From Planctomyces sp. SH-PL14 (GTDB lineage Bacteria > Planctomycetota > Planctomycetia > Planctomycetales > Planctomycetaceae), in assembly GCF_001610835.1 (NCBI RefSeq), contig NZ_CP011270.1, positions 248,001 through 312,000 of the forward strand: DNA of 64,000 nt. The letters run 5' to 3'. Position numbers and translations under genes: made by a program. Of this stretch, positions 26,399-36,200 are shown in pieces; the stretch's first letter is position 1; every line of letters begins with the position of its first letter. The notes below the pieces were generated by a model. That model did not search any database. It was not told where the DNA came from and saw nothing but the letters and a program-made list of their open reading frames with translations.

Positions 26399-27637
26399 GT
26401 GCAGACACCGGCGTCAGTTCTCTTCGTCTGGCTTCGGCTAATCCTGGCGATCATGATCCTCGGGGGCGGAGCTTGGGCTCTTCACGCGTGGTATCACGAC
26501 GTCACTACGCCGGTTCCCATTCTCCTGTCCCCGGATCCTGTAGGGTTTGCCGATGCGACTCTACCGCCGCGTGTCAAGCCCGGGCCGCCACGTGGGTGGC
26601 AACCCGGATGGAATCGGCAGACCGGCCTCCTCGTCTTGGGGAGCCTGCTTCTTCTGTTCTCCTTTGGCGGCTCTTGGATCAATCCGCGGCTCTGGCTTCA
26701 GTCTGGCGAGCCGGTCCCCGAGCTGGCGGGCGGGACATCCCATCGCCTCCGCCGCGACGACGGAACCGAGTTGTTCATCGAGATCTTCGGACCGGACGAC
26801 GGCCCGACGGTCATTGCCACGCACGGGTGGGGAACCGATCGTCGCGAGTGGACTTACGTGCGCCACCGCTGTCCGGGTGCTCGGCTCGTAGTCTGGGACC
26901 TCCCCGGCTGCGGACGATCGACGCGGGCCGCCGATGATGACTATAGCCTTGAAAAGTTCGCTCGCGATCTGCGAGCGGTTATCGACGTCAGCGGAGTGAC
27001 ACCCGTCGCTTTGATGGGACATAGCATTGGCGGAATGACGATTCTGACTTTTTGCCGCCTCTTTCCCGACCTTCTCGGGAGCCGCGTCTCCGGGCTCGTC
27101 CTGGCTCACACGACGTACAAGAACCCGGTACGAACCATGCCCTTCAGCGGTCTGCTGACTGCGATCGAGCGACCACTGATCATCCCGCTTCTGTATCTTC
27201 AGATTCTCCTGTCTCCCATAGTGTGGCTTTCCAACTGCCTCAGCTACCTGAATGGGTCAGTGCACTGGTCCAACACCTCGACGGGGTTTGGGGGGACGGA
27301 ATCGGCGGCCAAGTTGGACTTCGTCTCCCGCTACTCACTACAGAACTCGCGCGCGGTCCTGGCCCGCGGATGTCTGGGAATGCTGGACTACGACGCAACA
27401 GCGACACTTCCCATGATCAAGATACCGACGCTTATCATCGCCGGGGAGCAGGACCCTGTAACGCCCAGATCGGCCAGCGACGTCATCGCCCAGGGTGTTC
27501 GGGACTCGACGCTGAAGCCGCTGAATCCCGCCAAGCATTACGGCTTCCTGGAACACGATGGAGACTTTGCGGATGCACTGCTGGCCTTTTGTTCGAGAGG
27601 AGCAGAAGCGGGTAAACCAGTCACGGTCCCGGCTTAA
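26399..27637 (+). CDS. Membrane-anchored alpha/beta hydrolase
   Basis: A 412-residue protein with two N-terminal membrane helices ('ASVLFVWLRLILAIMILGGG' and 'GLLVLGSLLLLFSFGGSW') and an alpha/beta hydrolase domain: 'VIATHGWGTDRREW', the Ser nucleophile in 'MGHSIGGMTI', the acid in 'AGEQDPVTP' and the His in 'LEHDGDFADALL'. The start GTG at 26399 has GGAGG 5 nt upstream; other in-frame starts up to 26306 do not. The hydrolase domain should face either side of the inner membrane; substrate unknown. Confidence 0.82.
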   Translation: MQTPASVLFVWLRLILAIMILGGGAWALHAWYHDVTTPVPILLSPDPVGFADATLPPRVKPGPPRGWQPGWNRQTGLLVLGSLLLLFSFGGSWINPRLWLQSGEPVPELAGGTSHRLRRDDGTELFIEIFGPDDGPTVIATHGWGTDRREWTYVRHRCPGARLVVWDLPGCGRSTRAADDDYSLEKFARDLRAVIDVSGVTPVALMGHSIGGMTILTFCRLFPDLLGSRVSGLVLAHTTYKNPVRTMPFSGLLTAIERPLIIPLLYLQILLSPIVWLSNCLSYLNGSVHWSNTSTGFGGTESAAKLDFVSRYSLQNSRAVLARGCLGMLDYDATATLPMIKIPTLIIAGEQDPVTPRSASDVIAQGVRDSTLKPLNPAKHYGFLEHDGDFADALLAFCSRGAEAGKPVTVPA

Positions 27638-28250
27638 GTGCAATCGTCCGTCTCGGCATGCCACCAACCTCGCGGCTGCTGTCCGTGCAACCCTCTTCCC
27701 AATTGAAAGACGGAAGGATCTGATTCTTCAACACCGAAAGTCATGTCGTTCGCCCATAATCGTCGTCGCTGCGACGGTCTGCCTTCAGTCAACGGGTACC
27801 AGAGCGGCTGCGACGATTAGTTGTTCCGATGCAACCGCTGCCGGACGCTTGAGCAGGGAGACCAGCCTCCCTGTGCTCGCGTCCGGCCGCATTTTCTTCC
27901 GGGTCAACATTGGTCGTACAAGAGGCCCGACGGGAGCCAGCCGGTTGGCAGAACCACGTCGAACGTTATCCCGTCATGCGGCTCCGTAGCTGGACAGGTA
28001 CACCCTTAGACAGCATCGGACAGCCAAACCTCCAGCGGGCCAGGAGGCGTGGCCCTTTCCCCCCCCACTATGGTCCCCCCGGGCCTTTGGCTAGATCATT
28101 CGTCCGCCGCCACGCTACCCGGCAACCATCCGGCGAACGCACCCTAAGCAGATCGCTCGTCGATTCGATGGAAGCACCCAGGGGCCCGACGCCCGCACAA
28201 CGTCGAGCCGACTCCGGTGTCTCGAGGGACAGGCGAGCATGAACCACGAT
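27638..28250. other. 613-nt gap with a possible zinc-ribbon remnant
   Basis: Between a plus-strand gene and the minus-strand tex, so it holds their 3' ends. Bases 27821-28009 encode a short frame with 'FRCNRCRTLEQGDQP' (a CXXC pair) and 'YKRPDGSQPVG', which looks like the start of a small zinc-ribbon protein without a second Cys pair in frame. It may be a frameshifted remnant. Nothing else is visible. Confidence 0.3.
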
Positions 28251-30449
28251 TCAGCCGGTGACGTCTCGTTTCGACAACGCAATCCGGCGTCGCTCCTTGT
28301 CGACCTCGACAACCCTCACGCGAACGATCTCTCCCACCGAAACCACATCGGAAGGCGACTGAACGAACTCCGTCGAGAGCTGGGAGATGTGGATCAGGCC
28401 ATCCTGATGGACCCCCAGGCCCACAAAAGCCCCGAAGTGGGTCACGTTCGTCACGACCCCTTCCAGGATCATTCCGGGTTTCAGGTCCTCCAGAGCATGC
28501 ACGTCGTCGGCGAACTGGACGGCCCGGAACGCCTTGCGAGGGTCCCGACCGGGCCGGCTGAGCTCCTCAATGATGTCGATGACAGTCGGCAGGCCAATCG
28601 TGTCGTCCGTGAAATCCTCGGGCCGGATCCGACTCGACAGCTGCGTGTTGCCCAGCATCTGCTTTACATCGACCTGCAGCTTGGCCGCCATCTTGCGAAC
28701 CACGGAATAACTCTCCGGATGGACCGCCGAGTTGTCGAGCGGCTCCAGGCCGTCGCGGACCCTCAGAAACCCGGCCGCCTGCTGGAACGCCTTTCGACCC
28801 AGCTTGGGAACCTGCAAGAGATCCTGTCGGCGGGCAAACGGGCCGTGGGCATCGCGGTACTCAACGATCTTCTGTGACAGCGACGGCCCGATCCCCGCGA
28901 CATGCGACAGCAGCGACGGGCTGGCCAGGTTGACATCGACGCCGACGGAGTTGACGCAGGATTGCACCTCCCGCTCCAGGCACTTCTTCAAGGCCGCCTG
29001 GTTCACGTCGTGCTGATACTGACCGACGCCGATCGACTTGGGATCGACCTTGACCAGTTCGGCCAGCGGGTCCTGAAGGCGATGCGCGATGCTGATCGCC
29101 CCCCGGACCGTGACGTCGAGATCCGGATATTCCTGGCCCGCCAGTTCGCTGGCCGAGTAGATGGAGGCGCCCGACTCGCTCACCATCGCCTTCGTGATCG
29201 GACGAGCGTTCTTCAGCCTCGGGGATTTCAGGACATCGGCGACAAACGCGTCCGTCTCGCGGGAGGCGGTCCCGTTGCCGATGGCGATCAGGTCGATATC
29301 GAACCGGGCAATGAGATCGAGAAGCGTCTTCGCGGCCCCGTCCACGTCGCTGCGCGGAGGCGTCGGGTAGATCGTGGTGTTGAACAGGAACTTGCCGGTG
29401 CCGTCCACGACCGCCACTTTGCAGCCGGTCCGGAATCCGGGATCAATCCCCATCGTGACGTGCGGCCCCGCCGGCGGCGCCAGCAGCAACTTTCGCAGGT
29501 TGTCGCCGAAGACCTGGATCGCCTCGACATCCGCCCGCTCCTTCAACTGCTGCATCACCGCCGACTCCGCCGCCGGAAGCAGCAGGCGGCTGTAGCAGTC
29601 CGAGACGGCAGCCACGAGATCGCGGTGGAACTCGAACTGCGGATTTCGAATCAGCCGCGCGGAGAGCTGACGAAGAGTCGACTCTTCGTCGAGCTGCAGG
29701 CCGACGTTGAGGAAGCCCTCTTCCTCCCCCCGCTTCATGGCGAGCAGCCGGTGCGAGACGATTCGTCGGACGGTCTCCTTATAGTCGAAGTACGTATCAA
29801 ACTTCTGAGCCTCAGCCTGCTTCCCCCGCTTGACCCGCGCGAAGATTTGCCCGAACTGCCGAGCCTGGTGCAGAAGCCACTGGCGGGTCTCCGCCTCTTC
29901 GGCCCAGGTCTCCGCGACAATGTCGCTGGCGCCCTGAACCGCCGCCTCTTCGTTCGGGACCTCCTTCGCGGGATCGACGAACGGCCGCAAGACCTCGGAT
30001 CGGGAACGTCGCAGGGTCTGCTGCCGAAGCAAAATGTCCGCCAGAGGCTGCAGCCCCCGCTCCCGCGCCGTCGCAGCGCGGGTCTTTCGTTTGGGCTTGA
30101 AGGGGCGATACAGCTCTTCCAGAGCCACCTTGTCCCCGCACGTTTCGATCTGTTGCCGCAGACCTGGCGTCAGAAGCCCCAGCGAGTCGATCGTCTTCAG
30201 AACCGTCGATTTGCGATCGGCCAGTTCCCGGGCCGATTCAAGCGCATCGGCGATCGCTCGCAGGGCGATTTCGTCGAGACCCTGCGTCGCCTCCTTGCGA
30301 TACCGGGCGATGAACGGGAGCGTGTTCCCCGCCTCCAGCAGGTCCACAACGGCCAGCGTCTGCGCCGGCCGAACCTTCACCGATTCAGCGATCTGCGAGA
30401 CGACGAGATTTCGGTCGAAACAATCGTACAACTCCGACTCCATTCTCAC
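28251..30449 (-). CDS. tex: Tex-family transcription accessory / RNA-binding protein
   Basis: A 732-residue cytoplasmic protein. In order: N-terminal helical Tex domain (ESVKVRPAQTLAVVDLLEAG, NTLPFIARYRKEATQGLDE), a YqgF/RNase-H-like domain (MGIDPGFRTGCKVAVVDGTG), helix-hairpin-helix motifs ('VAGIGPSLSQKIVEYRDAHG', then 'LLQVPKLGRKAFQQAAGFLR') and a C-terminal S1 RNA-binding domain (VVTNVTHFGAFVGLGVHQDG, then LIHISQLS). It ends right after S1, without the tail of many homologues. The protein binds nucleic acid and affects transcription or cell survival in other bacteria. The first codon is a GTG with ATG two codons later. Confidence 0.95.
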   Translation of the reverse strand: MRMESELYDCFDRNLVVSQIAESVKVRPAQTLAVVDLLEAGNTLPFIARYRKEATQGLDEIALRAIADALESARELADRKSTVLKTIDSLGLLTPGLRQQIETCGDKVALEELYRPFKPKRKTRAATARERGLQPLADILLRQQTLRRSRSEVLRPFVDPAKEVPNEEAAVQGASDIVAETWAEEAETRQWLLHQARQFGQIFARVKRGKQAEAQKFDTYFDYKETVRRIVSHRLLAMKRGEEEGFLNVGLQLDEESTLRQLSARLIRNPQFEFHRDLVAAVSDCYSRLLLPAAESAVMQQLKERADVEAIQVFGDNLRKLLLAPPAGPHVTMGIDPGFRTGCKVAVVDGTGKFLFNTTIYPTPPRSDVDGAAKTLLDLIARFDIDLIAIGNGTASRETDAFVADVLKSPRLKNARPITKAMVSESGASIYSASELAGQEYPDLDVTVRGAISIAHRLQDPLAELVKVDPKSIGVGQYQHDVNQAALKKCLEREVQSCVNSVGVDVNLASPSLLSHVAGIGPSLSQKIVEYRDAHGPFARRQDLLQVPKLGRKAFQQAAGFLRVRDGLEPLDNSAVHPESYSVVRKMAAKLQVDVKQMLGNTQLSSRIRPEDFTDDTIGLPTVIDIIEELSRPGRDPRKAFRAVQFADDVHALEDLKPGMILEGVVTNVTHFGAFVGLGVHQDGLIHISQLSTEFVQSPSDVVSVGEIVRVRVVEVDKERRRIALSKRDVTG

Positions 30450-30891
30450 GTTGTCTGAATGGCGAGCATCCTATTGCTGATGACGCCTCTGGAGAGGGTA
30501 CTGGAATCTCGACGACGATTGCGCTCAACTTGATCCTGCCGTGGGGAGACCAAGCGCCTGGATAATCGCTTTGGTGATCAAGCATCTGAAACCGTGACGA
30601 GTGCTCAGAGCCTACGTACCGCGGCATCCCGGCCATCTCCAACGGTGGCCCATGCGACGCGTCTCCTCCGTCAACGTTGTGTTGTGGCATTCTTCGCCGC
30701 CCGATCCAACTTCGCGCGTCCTCCGGCCATCGGCTGCCGCTACCCGGCGATCCGAGAACAATTCGCCGCTCCGCATCACGTGCTCCCAAGCGTTTACCGC
30801 AGTACGTGCCAGTTCAGGGAGCAGAGAACCCTCACGGATGGATGGGAATCGGTACAATCGGTGTCTTCCCTCATACACCTACAGGCGCTCA
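30450..30891. other. 442-nt divergent region between tex and the next gene
   Basis: Holds the promoters of tex (minus) and the plus-strand membrane protein. Overlapping Arg-rich frames are present on both strands without motifs. Confidence 0.35.
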
Positions 30892-31353
30892 ATGAAGGGT
30901 CTCATTCAATTCCTCTGTGCTTTCGCCATTGCAATCGGCTTGGGAGTCAACGCCTTCGGTACGCACATCGATCCCTCACGCGGGCCGATGCACTACAGCG
31001 AGCAACTCGTACTGATGTCGTCGATGAGCCGGGGCGTCGGAGTTGGGCTGACCGCGCTAGGAATTCTTGGGCTCCTGCTTCCATTGGTGAGCAAGCTTGG
31101 CGGCAGCATGCAGTACACTCCGGAGGGATCGTTGCAGGTGCTTGCTGCGCTCATCGTGTGGGGGGCAGCGGCATTCATCCTGACGGCCGGAGTCATGCAC
31201 CAAAACTGGTCAGGCGGGTTCGCTCTAACGGCGCTGTTGCTGGTGGTCACACTCGTCCTTCTGGCGGTCACGGCTTCGATGGCGATGATCTACGGTTGGC
31301 GCCCGTGGAGACGCATCGCCCGTGAGACATCAGCGGAGAGCCAAGAGCCATGA
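30892..31353 (+). CDS. Four-helix membrane protein of unknown function
   Basis: A 153-residue protein with four hydrophobic segments: 'LIQFLCAFAIAIGLGVNAFG', 'GVGVGLTALGILGLLLPLV', 'VLAALIVWGAAAFILTAGV' and 'LTALLLVVTLVLLAVTASMA', and a short basic C-terminus (WRPWRRIARE). No motif identifies a family. Start at 30892 precedes the first helix by two residues. Confidence 0.65.
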   Translation: MKGLIQFLCAFAIAIGLGVNAFGTHIDPSRGPMHYSEQLVLMSSMSRGVGVGLTALGILGLLLPLVSKLGGSMQYTPEGSLQVLAALIVWGAAAFILTAGVMHQNWSGGFALTALLLVVTLVLLAVTASMAMIYGWRPWRRIARETSAESQEP

Positions 31354-31635
31354 GGTAGAGCCAAAGCGGTCTCGCAACTGCCATGGATTGCTGAAGTAAT
31401 GGCAGCCACCTCATTTTGAGTTGAACCGCTACGTGAACTGTCCCATCGGGCGACCCACCTTTAACCCCGCTCGTTCGGAGGACCTGCTGCGGCATCGTCT
31501 GAGGACTTGCTCGAGGGGTCCCTGCGATGATGCCGCAGCTGGGTCCTCCGAGCACAAAAGCAACCGGCGTTATCCGTCCTGATCGGTCCGCGTCTTCGCG
31601 GTTGATATACCGGATGTCTGCGATCGGGGATTCCG

Positions 31636-31684
31636 GTGGAGACCTCATAGGCTTTGCGAGGACTCGGAGTGGAGGGGCCGGGCC
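31636..31684 (+). repeat. Dispersed 50-75-nt repeat, copy 1
   Basis: A stretch beginning GTGGAGACC and containing AGGCTTTGCGAGGA and a GGAGGGGCCGGGCC end aligns with copies at 60726-60797 and 63593-63667. It lies in the 395-nt gap 31354-31748, which otherwise holds no supported gene, 65 nt upstream of family member 12. Confidence 0.55.
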
Positions 31685-31748
31685 ACCAGGCATCGCCATC
31701 GTGTTTTCGCTGGCGTTTTGTTACCCTTGCCGTATTACGCTTCATTGA

Positions 31749-32033
31749 GTGTTGATCCGAGGTAGGCGTTTGCCGGGAACAATCGACGGCCATGTCGTGA
31801 TTGGTCGTGATGACCTCTCCTTCTTGCGGATGGTCAGCGCCAGTAAGTCGGGCAGCTTTCAGGTGATGCCTGGTGTGGTGCCTATGGCGGTCCCTCGGCT
31901 GATCGAGTTGGGGCTGCTGCACGTAATTGGGGGCAGGGCGTGTATCACGGGGCGGGGAATCCGTGCCGTTGAGGCATCTCCGATCACGGAGAGCGAGCGG
32001 TCAGTCTCGATCCGCAGTGCGGACCTGCGCTGA
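31749..32033 (+). CDS. Small winged-helix-like family protein, member 12
   Basis: A 94-residue protein from a GTG start. The segment 'DGHVVIGRDDLSFLRMV' gives the first helix, 'VPRLIELGLLHVIGGRACITGRGIRAVEASP' the middle helix and wing. It has a diagnostic N-terminal 'LPGTIDG' shared with the broken copy at 32661 (LAGTRDG), so these two are recent tandem duplicates within the family. Confidence 0.62.
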   Translation: MLIRGRRLPGTIDGHVVIGRDDLSFLRMVSASKSGSFQVMPGVVPMAVPRLIELGLLHVIGGRACITGRGIRAVEASPITESERSVSIRSADLR

Positions 32034-32357
32034 ATACCGGCAGCCGAGGCCTTTTCGGAAGTGCTTCTTGGCACGGGTGCGAGTGAGATGGTGAGGCGGC
32101 CGCGAGCCGTCCCCATAGCATCAGCGATCGGAGACCAGAGCCCGGACCGGAGGATTTGCGAGGACCGGACTCGGACCGAGAGCCAGACGCGTTGAGCGGG
32201 CCCGCTGAGCCGGTTCCCCTTATTAGCGCGCTACACGCAACCCTAGGCAATTTCCTCGCCGAATGGCCTGTGACTTGGCGAAATTCTGTGTCGATGGCTC
32301 TGAAGGAGGTGTTAAAACAGCTCCAGCATCGTCCATGTACCGGTGAGTGACGCAGCC
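32034..32357. other. 324-nt gap without a supported gene
   Basis: Between member 12 and a broken family copy. A short minus-strand frame and Arg/Pro-rich frames are present without motifs. Confidence 0.3.
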
Positions 32358-32517
32358 ATGCCTTTCGAGAGTTGGTCCCACATCGTGGTTCTCGAAGCGG
32401 ATCGCCAGTTACTTCGCAAGGAAGCTGGTGGAGGAGGTCGAGGGGTACCACCATCTCACGTGGCGTGGTCTCAAGCTCATCGAGACTCCGCCTTATCCGC
32501 TGCCGGACGGCTCCTGA
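32358..32517 (+). pseudogene. Frameshifted small-family copy
   Basis: The ATG frame encodes 'WSHIVVLEADRQLL', matching the N-terminal 'ITLLDDEW' type. One base further the next frame reads 'FARKLVEEVEGYHHLTWRGL' then KLIE and stops, matching middle helix and wing (GLV..., then LTxxG). The two halves are in different frames and the segment between them is about 20 residues short, so this is a decayed member. Confidence 0.5.
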
Positions 32518-32660
32518 ATCGTGAAGCTCCAGTGGGTGACGCCCCCCGAGCATGCGACGTGATGGCAGCGGTACCGACGCCGCTTCCCATCCGTGGCCCT
32601 TGTGACGCTGGGTCGTTCGCGCTGTAGGCGGCCCGCCAGCACCTCTCGTCGCTGCCGCGA

Positions 32661-32979
32661 TTGATGTCCGGTGGGAGCCTTGCCGGGACACGCGACGGTT
32701 GCGTGGGGATTCGGTGGGATGACTTCGCCGTGTTGCGGATTCTTTCCGAGAGCATCTCGAGAACCTCCGCCGTTCTGACGGAGCTCTCGCCCTCGGCGAT
32801 CGAACGGCTGGCATCGCTCGATTTCGTCCTGCTTCTGGGGGCAGGCATGCGTCGCAGCCCGCGGCGTTAGCGTGGTCGAGGCGTCGCCTCTTTGGGGGGC
32901 GCCTCAACGTCTGACGTCTCCTACACGTGATCTCTTTCCGACTCCTGGATTCCAGGGCGACGAGCATCCCGCGATGTGA
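32661..32979 (+). pseudogene. Frameshifted small-family copy
   Basis: The first frame reads 'LAGTRDGCVGIRWDDFAVLR' and 'AIERLASLDFVLLLG' and then ends in a short wrong-frame tail. A shift near 32840 restores 'ACVAARGVSVVEASP', the counterpart of 'ACITGRGIRAVEASP' in member 12. The whole length is recognisable, so a single indel broke a full copy. Confidence 0.65.
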
Positions 32980-33137
32980 CGCGAGCCGGATTCCCGAGAG
33001 GTTCCGACCAGTGTGCCAGGAAAACCCGGGTTTCGGTTCCTTCGCGGTTATTCTCTTCGTCCGGCGCTGGCGGGAGATTGCGCCCGCTCTTCATAACTGA
33101 CCCGAGCAGTTCAGCCACGGCCGGGGAGAAATGGGCA

Positions 33138-33419
33138 ATGAGCATGCGACGTCTCGCGATCTTTGAGGATGAGTGGCGGCTTCTGGTCGACCTGGTTACC
33201 GGTTTCAGTCACGACCGCTGCCACCCGATGCGGTTCGAGCTGGCAGTGAAGGGGCTGATGCGTGTTGGCTTGGTCGAAGAGGTCTCGAATGGAGTCCGCG
33301 TCACGCAGCTCGGCCGGCAGGTGAGGGCGTCATGTCCGCCCTTTGGATACGGAGGCCCGCGCGTCTGGGCAGGAGTCGTCGAGGCGGACGGCACCATGAA
33401 GCCGGCGGCCACGGCTTGA
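33138..33419 (+). CDS. Small winged-helix-like family protein, member 13
   Basis: A 93-residue member of the 'FEDEW' subgroup: 'MSMRRLAIFEDEWRLLVDLV', 'FELAVKGLMRVGLVEEVSNG', 'VRVTQLGRQVRASCP' and a C-terminal 'VWAGVVEADG'. Its N-terminus is nearly the same as that of the partial gene at 63731 and close to the one at 35128. Start 33138 has GGGGAG upstream; the long in-frame extension to 32976 is not conserved. Confidence 0.75.
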   Translation: MSMRRLAIFEDEWRLLVDLVTGFSHDRCHPMRFELAVKGLMRVGLVEEVSNGVRVTQLGRQVRASCPPFGYGGPRVWAGVVEADGTMKPAATA

Positions 33420-33712
33420 GTGCTCTGCCCTGGGAAACAGATGCGTTTGCTCCACCGGTGAATTGACGCGCGTCGGTTTTCCGTCCAGCGGACTCGTTGC
33501 CGCTGGACGAGAGCAGGAGTGGGCGCGTGCAACGGGGGGGACTCGAAATACCGACAGAACTGGGTCCTGCAAAACTCTCGGCTGGCTGAGCTCCCAATTG
33601 TGGTGGCGAGTTGATCAGGACACGACGCTCGACAATACGCACCGTGGCGTATCAAGATGCCGCACGGGCGCAATTGGATGCGTTCGTGGCAACCTGATTG
33701 AATAGGGCTTCA
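33420..33712. other. 293-nt intergenic region
   Basis: Nothing recognised. It precedes the secreted protein gene on the plus strand and should hold its promoter. Confidence 0.35.
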
Positions 33713-34135
33713 ATGATGCGAACTGTTTTGTCGATGGCGGTCGCTCTTTTCCTGGCTAGCGGAATCACGGCATTCGCTGCTGACGAGGCCAAGGATCAAT
33801 TTGCCGCCGGTTCTGTTTGGAACGGCGAGATTCGTGTGGCGGGTAAGGAAGAGGCGGGCAAAGCGGTCCTTACCGTGAGTGAGCGAATGGGCGAGTCGTT
33901 CAAGGGCGAGTTCATTGTCAGGAGCCCGGCCGGCAAGGTCGTCACGTTTCAGGTCAGCGGGACCGCGACGAGCAACGCTTCCGGCGCTGTCATTTTCGAG
34001 ACGGAGAAACAGGAGGTCTCGCAATTGAAGTTGCGGGGGAAGCTCACGAACAACGCCGTCAATCTGGTGTTCGTCGGCACGTCTCCGTTCGGTGGGAAGG
34101 GAGGAGGGGCACTCGTGCTGACACCGAAACTGTAA
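33713..34135 (+). CDS. Small secreted planctomycete protein
   Basis: A 140-residue protein with a signal peptide (TVLSMAVALFLASGITAFA) and a beta-rich mature part: 'SVWNGEIRVAGKEEAGKAVL', 'ESFKGEFIVRSPAGKVVTFQ', 'GTATSNASGAVIFETEKQ' and 'GGALVLTPKL'. The 'W-x-G ... F-x-G-x-F' layout occurs in small planctomycete exported proteins without known function. A decayed paralogue lies at 51660-51900 on the minus strand. Two ATG codons (33713, 33716) are possible. Confidence 0.75.
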   Translation: MMRTVLSMAVALFLASGITAFAADEAKDQFAAGSVWNGEIRVAGKEEAGKAVLTVSERMGESFKGEFIVRSPAGKVVTFQVSGTATSNASGAVIFETEKQEVSQLKLRGKLTNNAVNLVFVGTSPFGGKGGGALVLTPKL

Positions 34136-34372
34136 CTGAGGGACGGAATGGTCTGCGTAGCGTCCACGCGGTTCGGTCTTCCGCTTCCGGAAGTAATTAA
34201 TGCGGAATGAGATCCAGATGGCCATGGGTCAGCGGCCGAGGCCCCCCCGAGGTGGCCGCCCCACCCGGAGCCGGACCGCAGTTCGATTAAGAAGAAAAGA
34301 AGCCGGTGTAGGAACGCCGATATCCGAGGGCCATCGGGACTGGCGTGCTCAACCACACCGGCGGTGCGAAGT

Positions 34373-34645
34373 TTATCCAAGTGCTGACGCATCGAACCCG
34401 ATCGTTTTTTCGGTCGAGGTCAGGGGTTCGGTGCTGAGTAAGTCCCGTTCGCTGAGCATCACCTGACCGTCTCCGACAGTCGCCAGCCTCCATCCCAACA
34501 AGAAGTGCACGTCCCGGGGCGCAGAGGCAGTGAGTTCAGACATCGCCAGCGGACTCGCCGCGACTCTTCCCAAGGCCGCATATTCGGACGTCAGCATCCG
34601 AAGGACCCCTGACGGCCAACTCGGACCGAATGCTCTGCTCTTCAT
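34373..34645 (-). CDS. Small winged-helix-like family protein, member 14
   Basis: A 90-residue protein whose closest relative is member 18 (36676-36966): 'VLRMLTSEYAALGRVAASPL' aligns with 'LFRMLVSEYITLREIDVKPI', 'DVHFLLGWRLATVGDGQVML' with 'DLDFLVESDLATRAGPEVMV', and 'IGFDASALG' with 'VSFDLQSLG'. Both lack Cys in the middle helix. The start at 34645 is chosen by this alignment; the frame is open to 34747. Confidence 0.62.
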   Translation of the reverse strand: MKSRAFGPSWPSGVLRMLTSEYAALGRVAASPLAMSELTASAPRDVHFLLGWRLATVGDGQVMLSERDLLSTEPLTSTEKTIGFDASALG

Positions 34646-34760
34646 GATCTCGGCCCTCAGGTCTGGCGATGCAGGACGCAAACCGGAGTTTGGAGTTTCA
34701 TCAGCCGTGTCACAGATGTCGTTCGACGGATAGCAGCCGTGTTGCACATGAAGATCGCCA

Positions 34761-35021
34761 TCAGCGCCGAAGCTGCTCGATTTCGTAGCCCGTCAGAATC
34801 GCAACCTCAACGAGGTGCCGTGCCGAAACCTTGTCTGCGACCCGCTCACCAAAGGGTGTAAGCGAGAGAATCTCCCCTCTTCGGACCGTCAGCCCGTGGT
34901 CACACAGGAAGTCCGCCCGGACGTCATCGCTTCGGTACTCACCGACCACGATGACCCCACCGTGCAAACGGAGCGCATGCAGGAACTCAACCTCATCCTT
35001 CAGAAGTACCAAGTCGTCCAT
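34761..35021 (-). CDS. Small winged-helix-like family protein, member 15
   Basis: An 86-residue canonical member: 'MDDLVLLKDEVEFLHALRLH', 'VRADFLCDHGLTVRRG', 'LSLTPFGERVADKVSARH' and 'VAILTGYEIEQLRR'. It is closest to members 5 and 11, although it sits among the divergent copies of the third cluster. Confidence 0.8.
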   Translation of the reverse strand: MDDLVLLKDEVEFLHALRLHGGVIVVGEYRSDDVRADFLCDHGLTVRRGEILSLTPFGERVADKVSARHLVEVAILTGYEIEQLRR

Positions 35022-35127
35022 TGCCAGACAGAAAACATCCGCGGGAAGAAGCTGGCCCGCCTCCTGGGTGCACTGTCTGACGCGAGTACGTGCGCGTCAA
35101 CTTAGGCGAAAAGGGACCAGGCTTCTC

Positions 35128-35379
35128 CTAGGCTCTGGTGAGCGGCTCGATCCACACCCGCACACCAATCGTCGATGGCGGGGGGGACGAGGCAAGAACC
35201 GCCAGCCCCTCGGCGGTCGCCACTAGGGCTTGGCCATCCTCTGCCACGAGGCCCTTCTGAACCAGAAACCGGACAACTTCGTATCCGAACTCTTGATCGG
35301 CCAATTCTCGATGTCGTGGGACGGCTGCCAAATGCGCCAATCCGTTCCACTCATCGTCCAGTAACGTGATCCTGCGCAT
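35128..35379 (-). CDS. Small winged-helix-like family protein, member 16
   Basis: An 83-residue member of the 'DEW' subgroup: 'MRRITLLDDEWNGLAHLAAV', 'GYEVVRFLVQKGLVAEDG', 'LVATAEGLAVLA' and 'IGVRVWIEPLT'. The final 'VRVWIE' parallels 'PRVWAGV' of member 13 and 'SRLWVE' of the gene at 63731. The ATG at 35379 (with AGGGGTG about 8 nt upstream) is chosen over one at 35427. Confidence 0.72.
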   Translation of the reverse strand: MRRITLLDDEWNGLAHLAAVPRHRELADQEFGYEVVRFLVQKGLVAEDGQALVATAEGLAVLASSPPPSTIGVRVWIEPLTRA

Positions 35380-36200
35380 CAGTCGGCACCCCTGATCGCT
35401 GAAGCCCAAGACACCGACCGCCCGCATGTCTGTTCGTTATCTGTGCATCGTCATCGAACGACCGTCGGATGTGGGCGGATTTCCGTTTGGCGATAGATGT
35501 AACGATTTCGCAAGCGAATGGTCTCAAGTTGCGATGACCGTTCGCATGCTAACATACAGGGCGTCACATCACTAGCGCGCGTCCATAGTCTCTCCGGATC
35601 CTGACCATCCGAATTCGTCGCCGCCAACGCCCGCCGCTGGCCTCACGGTGACCTGCGGAGCGCGGCCCGCCATTGAGATTCCAAGACGGCCACTTCGAAT
35701 CCCTCCCTCTCCTTTGACCCCTAGGGAGCCGTCGCCTCTGCCTGACGCATCCGGGCCTATTCTCGGCTCCTACGCCCCCGCAGGGCGAACGCTCTCAAAT
35801 CCTGCGCCTCGTATTCAGCAGCTTGGCTCGCAATAATGCCGACTCAGGACGAAGTCCGACGCTCTCCGCGAGCAGCTTTTGAACGGACGCGTTTCGACTG
35901 ATTCGCATAACGCCACCTCTCGGATTTCCACGAAAGGCCAGGCCGGCACACAGGCATTCTCTGTCAGCCAAGCCGACTTTTTTTCCGGCACCAGCACGTC
36001 GCGCGCCCGCCTCGGAGGAGAGACCGCCCTGTACACGGGCACTTGTCTCAAATCTTTCCGTCGCGAAGGGCCAGAAGGCACAGACGGCTGAATCTCACTG
36101 CTGTGGGGATCCAAACTTCGAGAGATACCGGGAGCGGGCGTGGGCATCCCCGCCGGGATTCGCAGGACGACATGTTGTGGCGTCTCTATATAGTCCGCGT
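35380..36200. other. 821-nt region without a supported gene
   Basis: The longest gene-free stretch of the family cluster. It is richer in A+T near 35440-35580 (GTTATCTGTGCATC, CTAACATACAGG), where a promoter could lie. A minus-strand frame at 35815-36204 has no family motif and no ribosome site. I saw no repeat shared with other gaps. Confidence 0.35.

Noticed and set aside
28902-30458. 518-codon open frame on the plus strand
   Set aside because: Antisense to tex; composition (Arg/Leu/Asp-rich, no motif) is that of a shadow frame.
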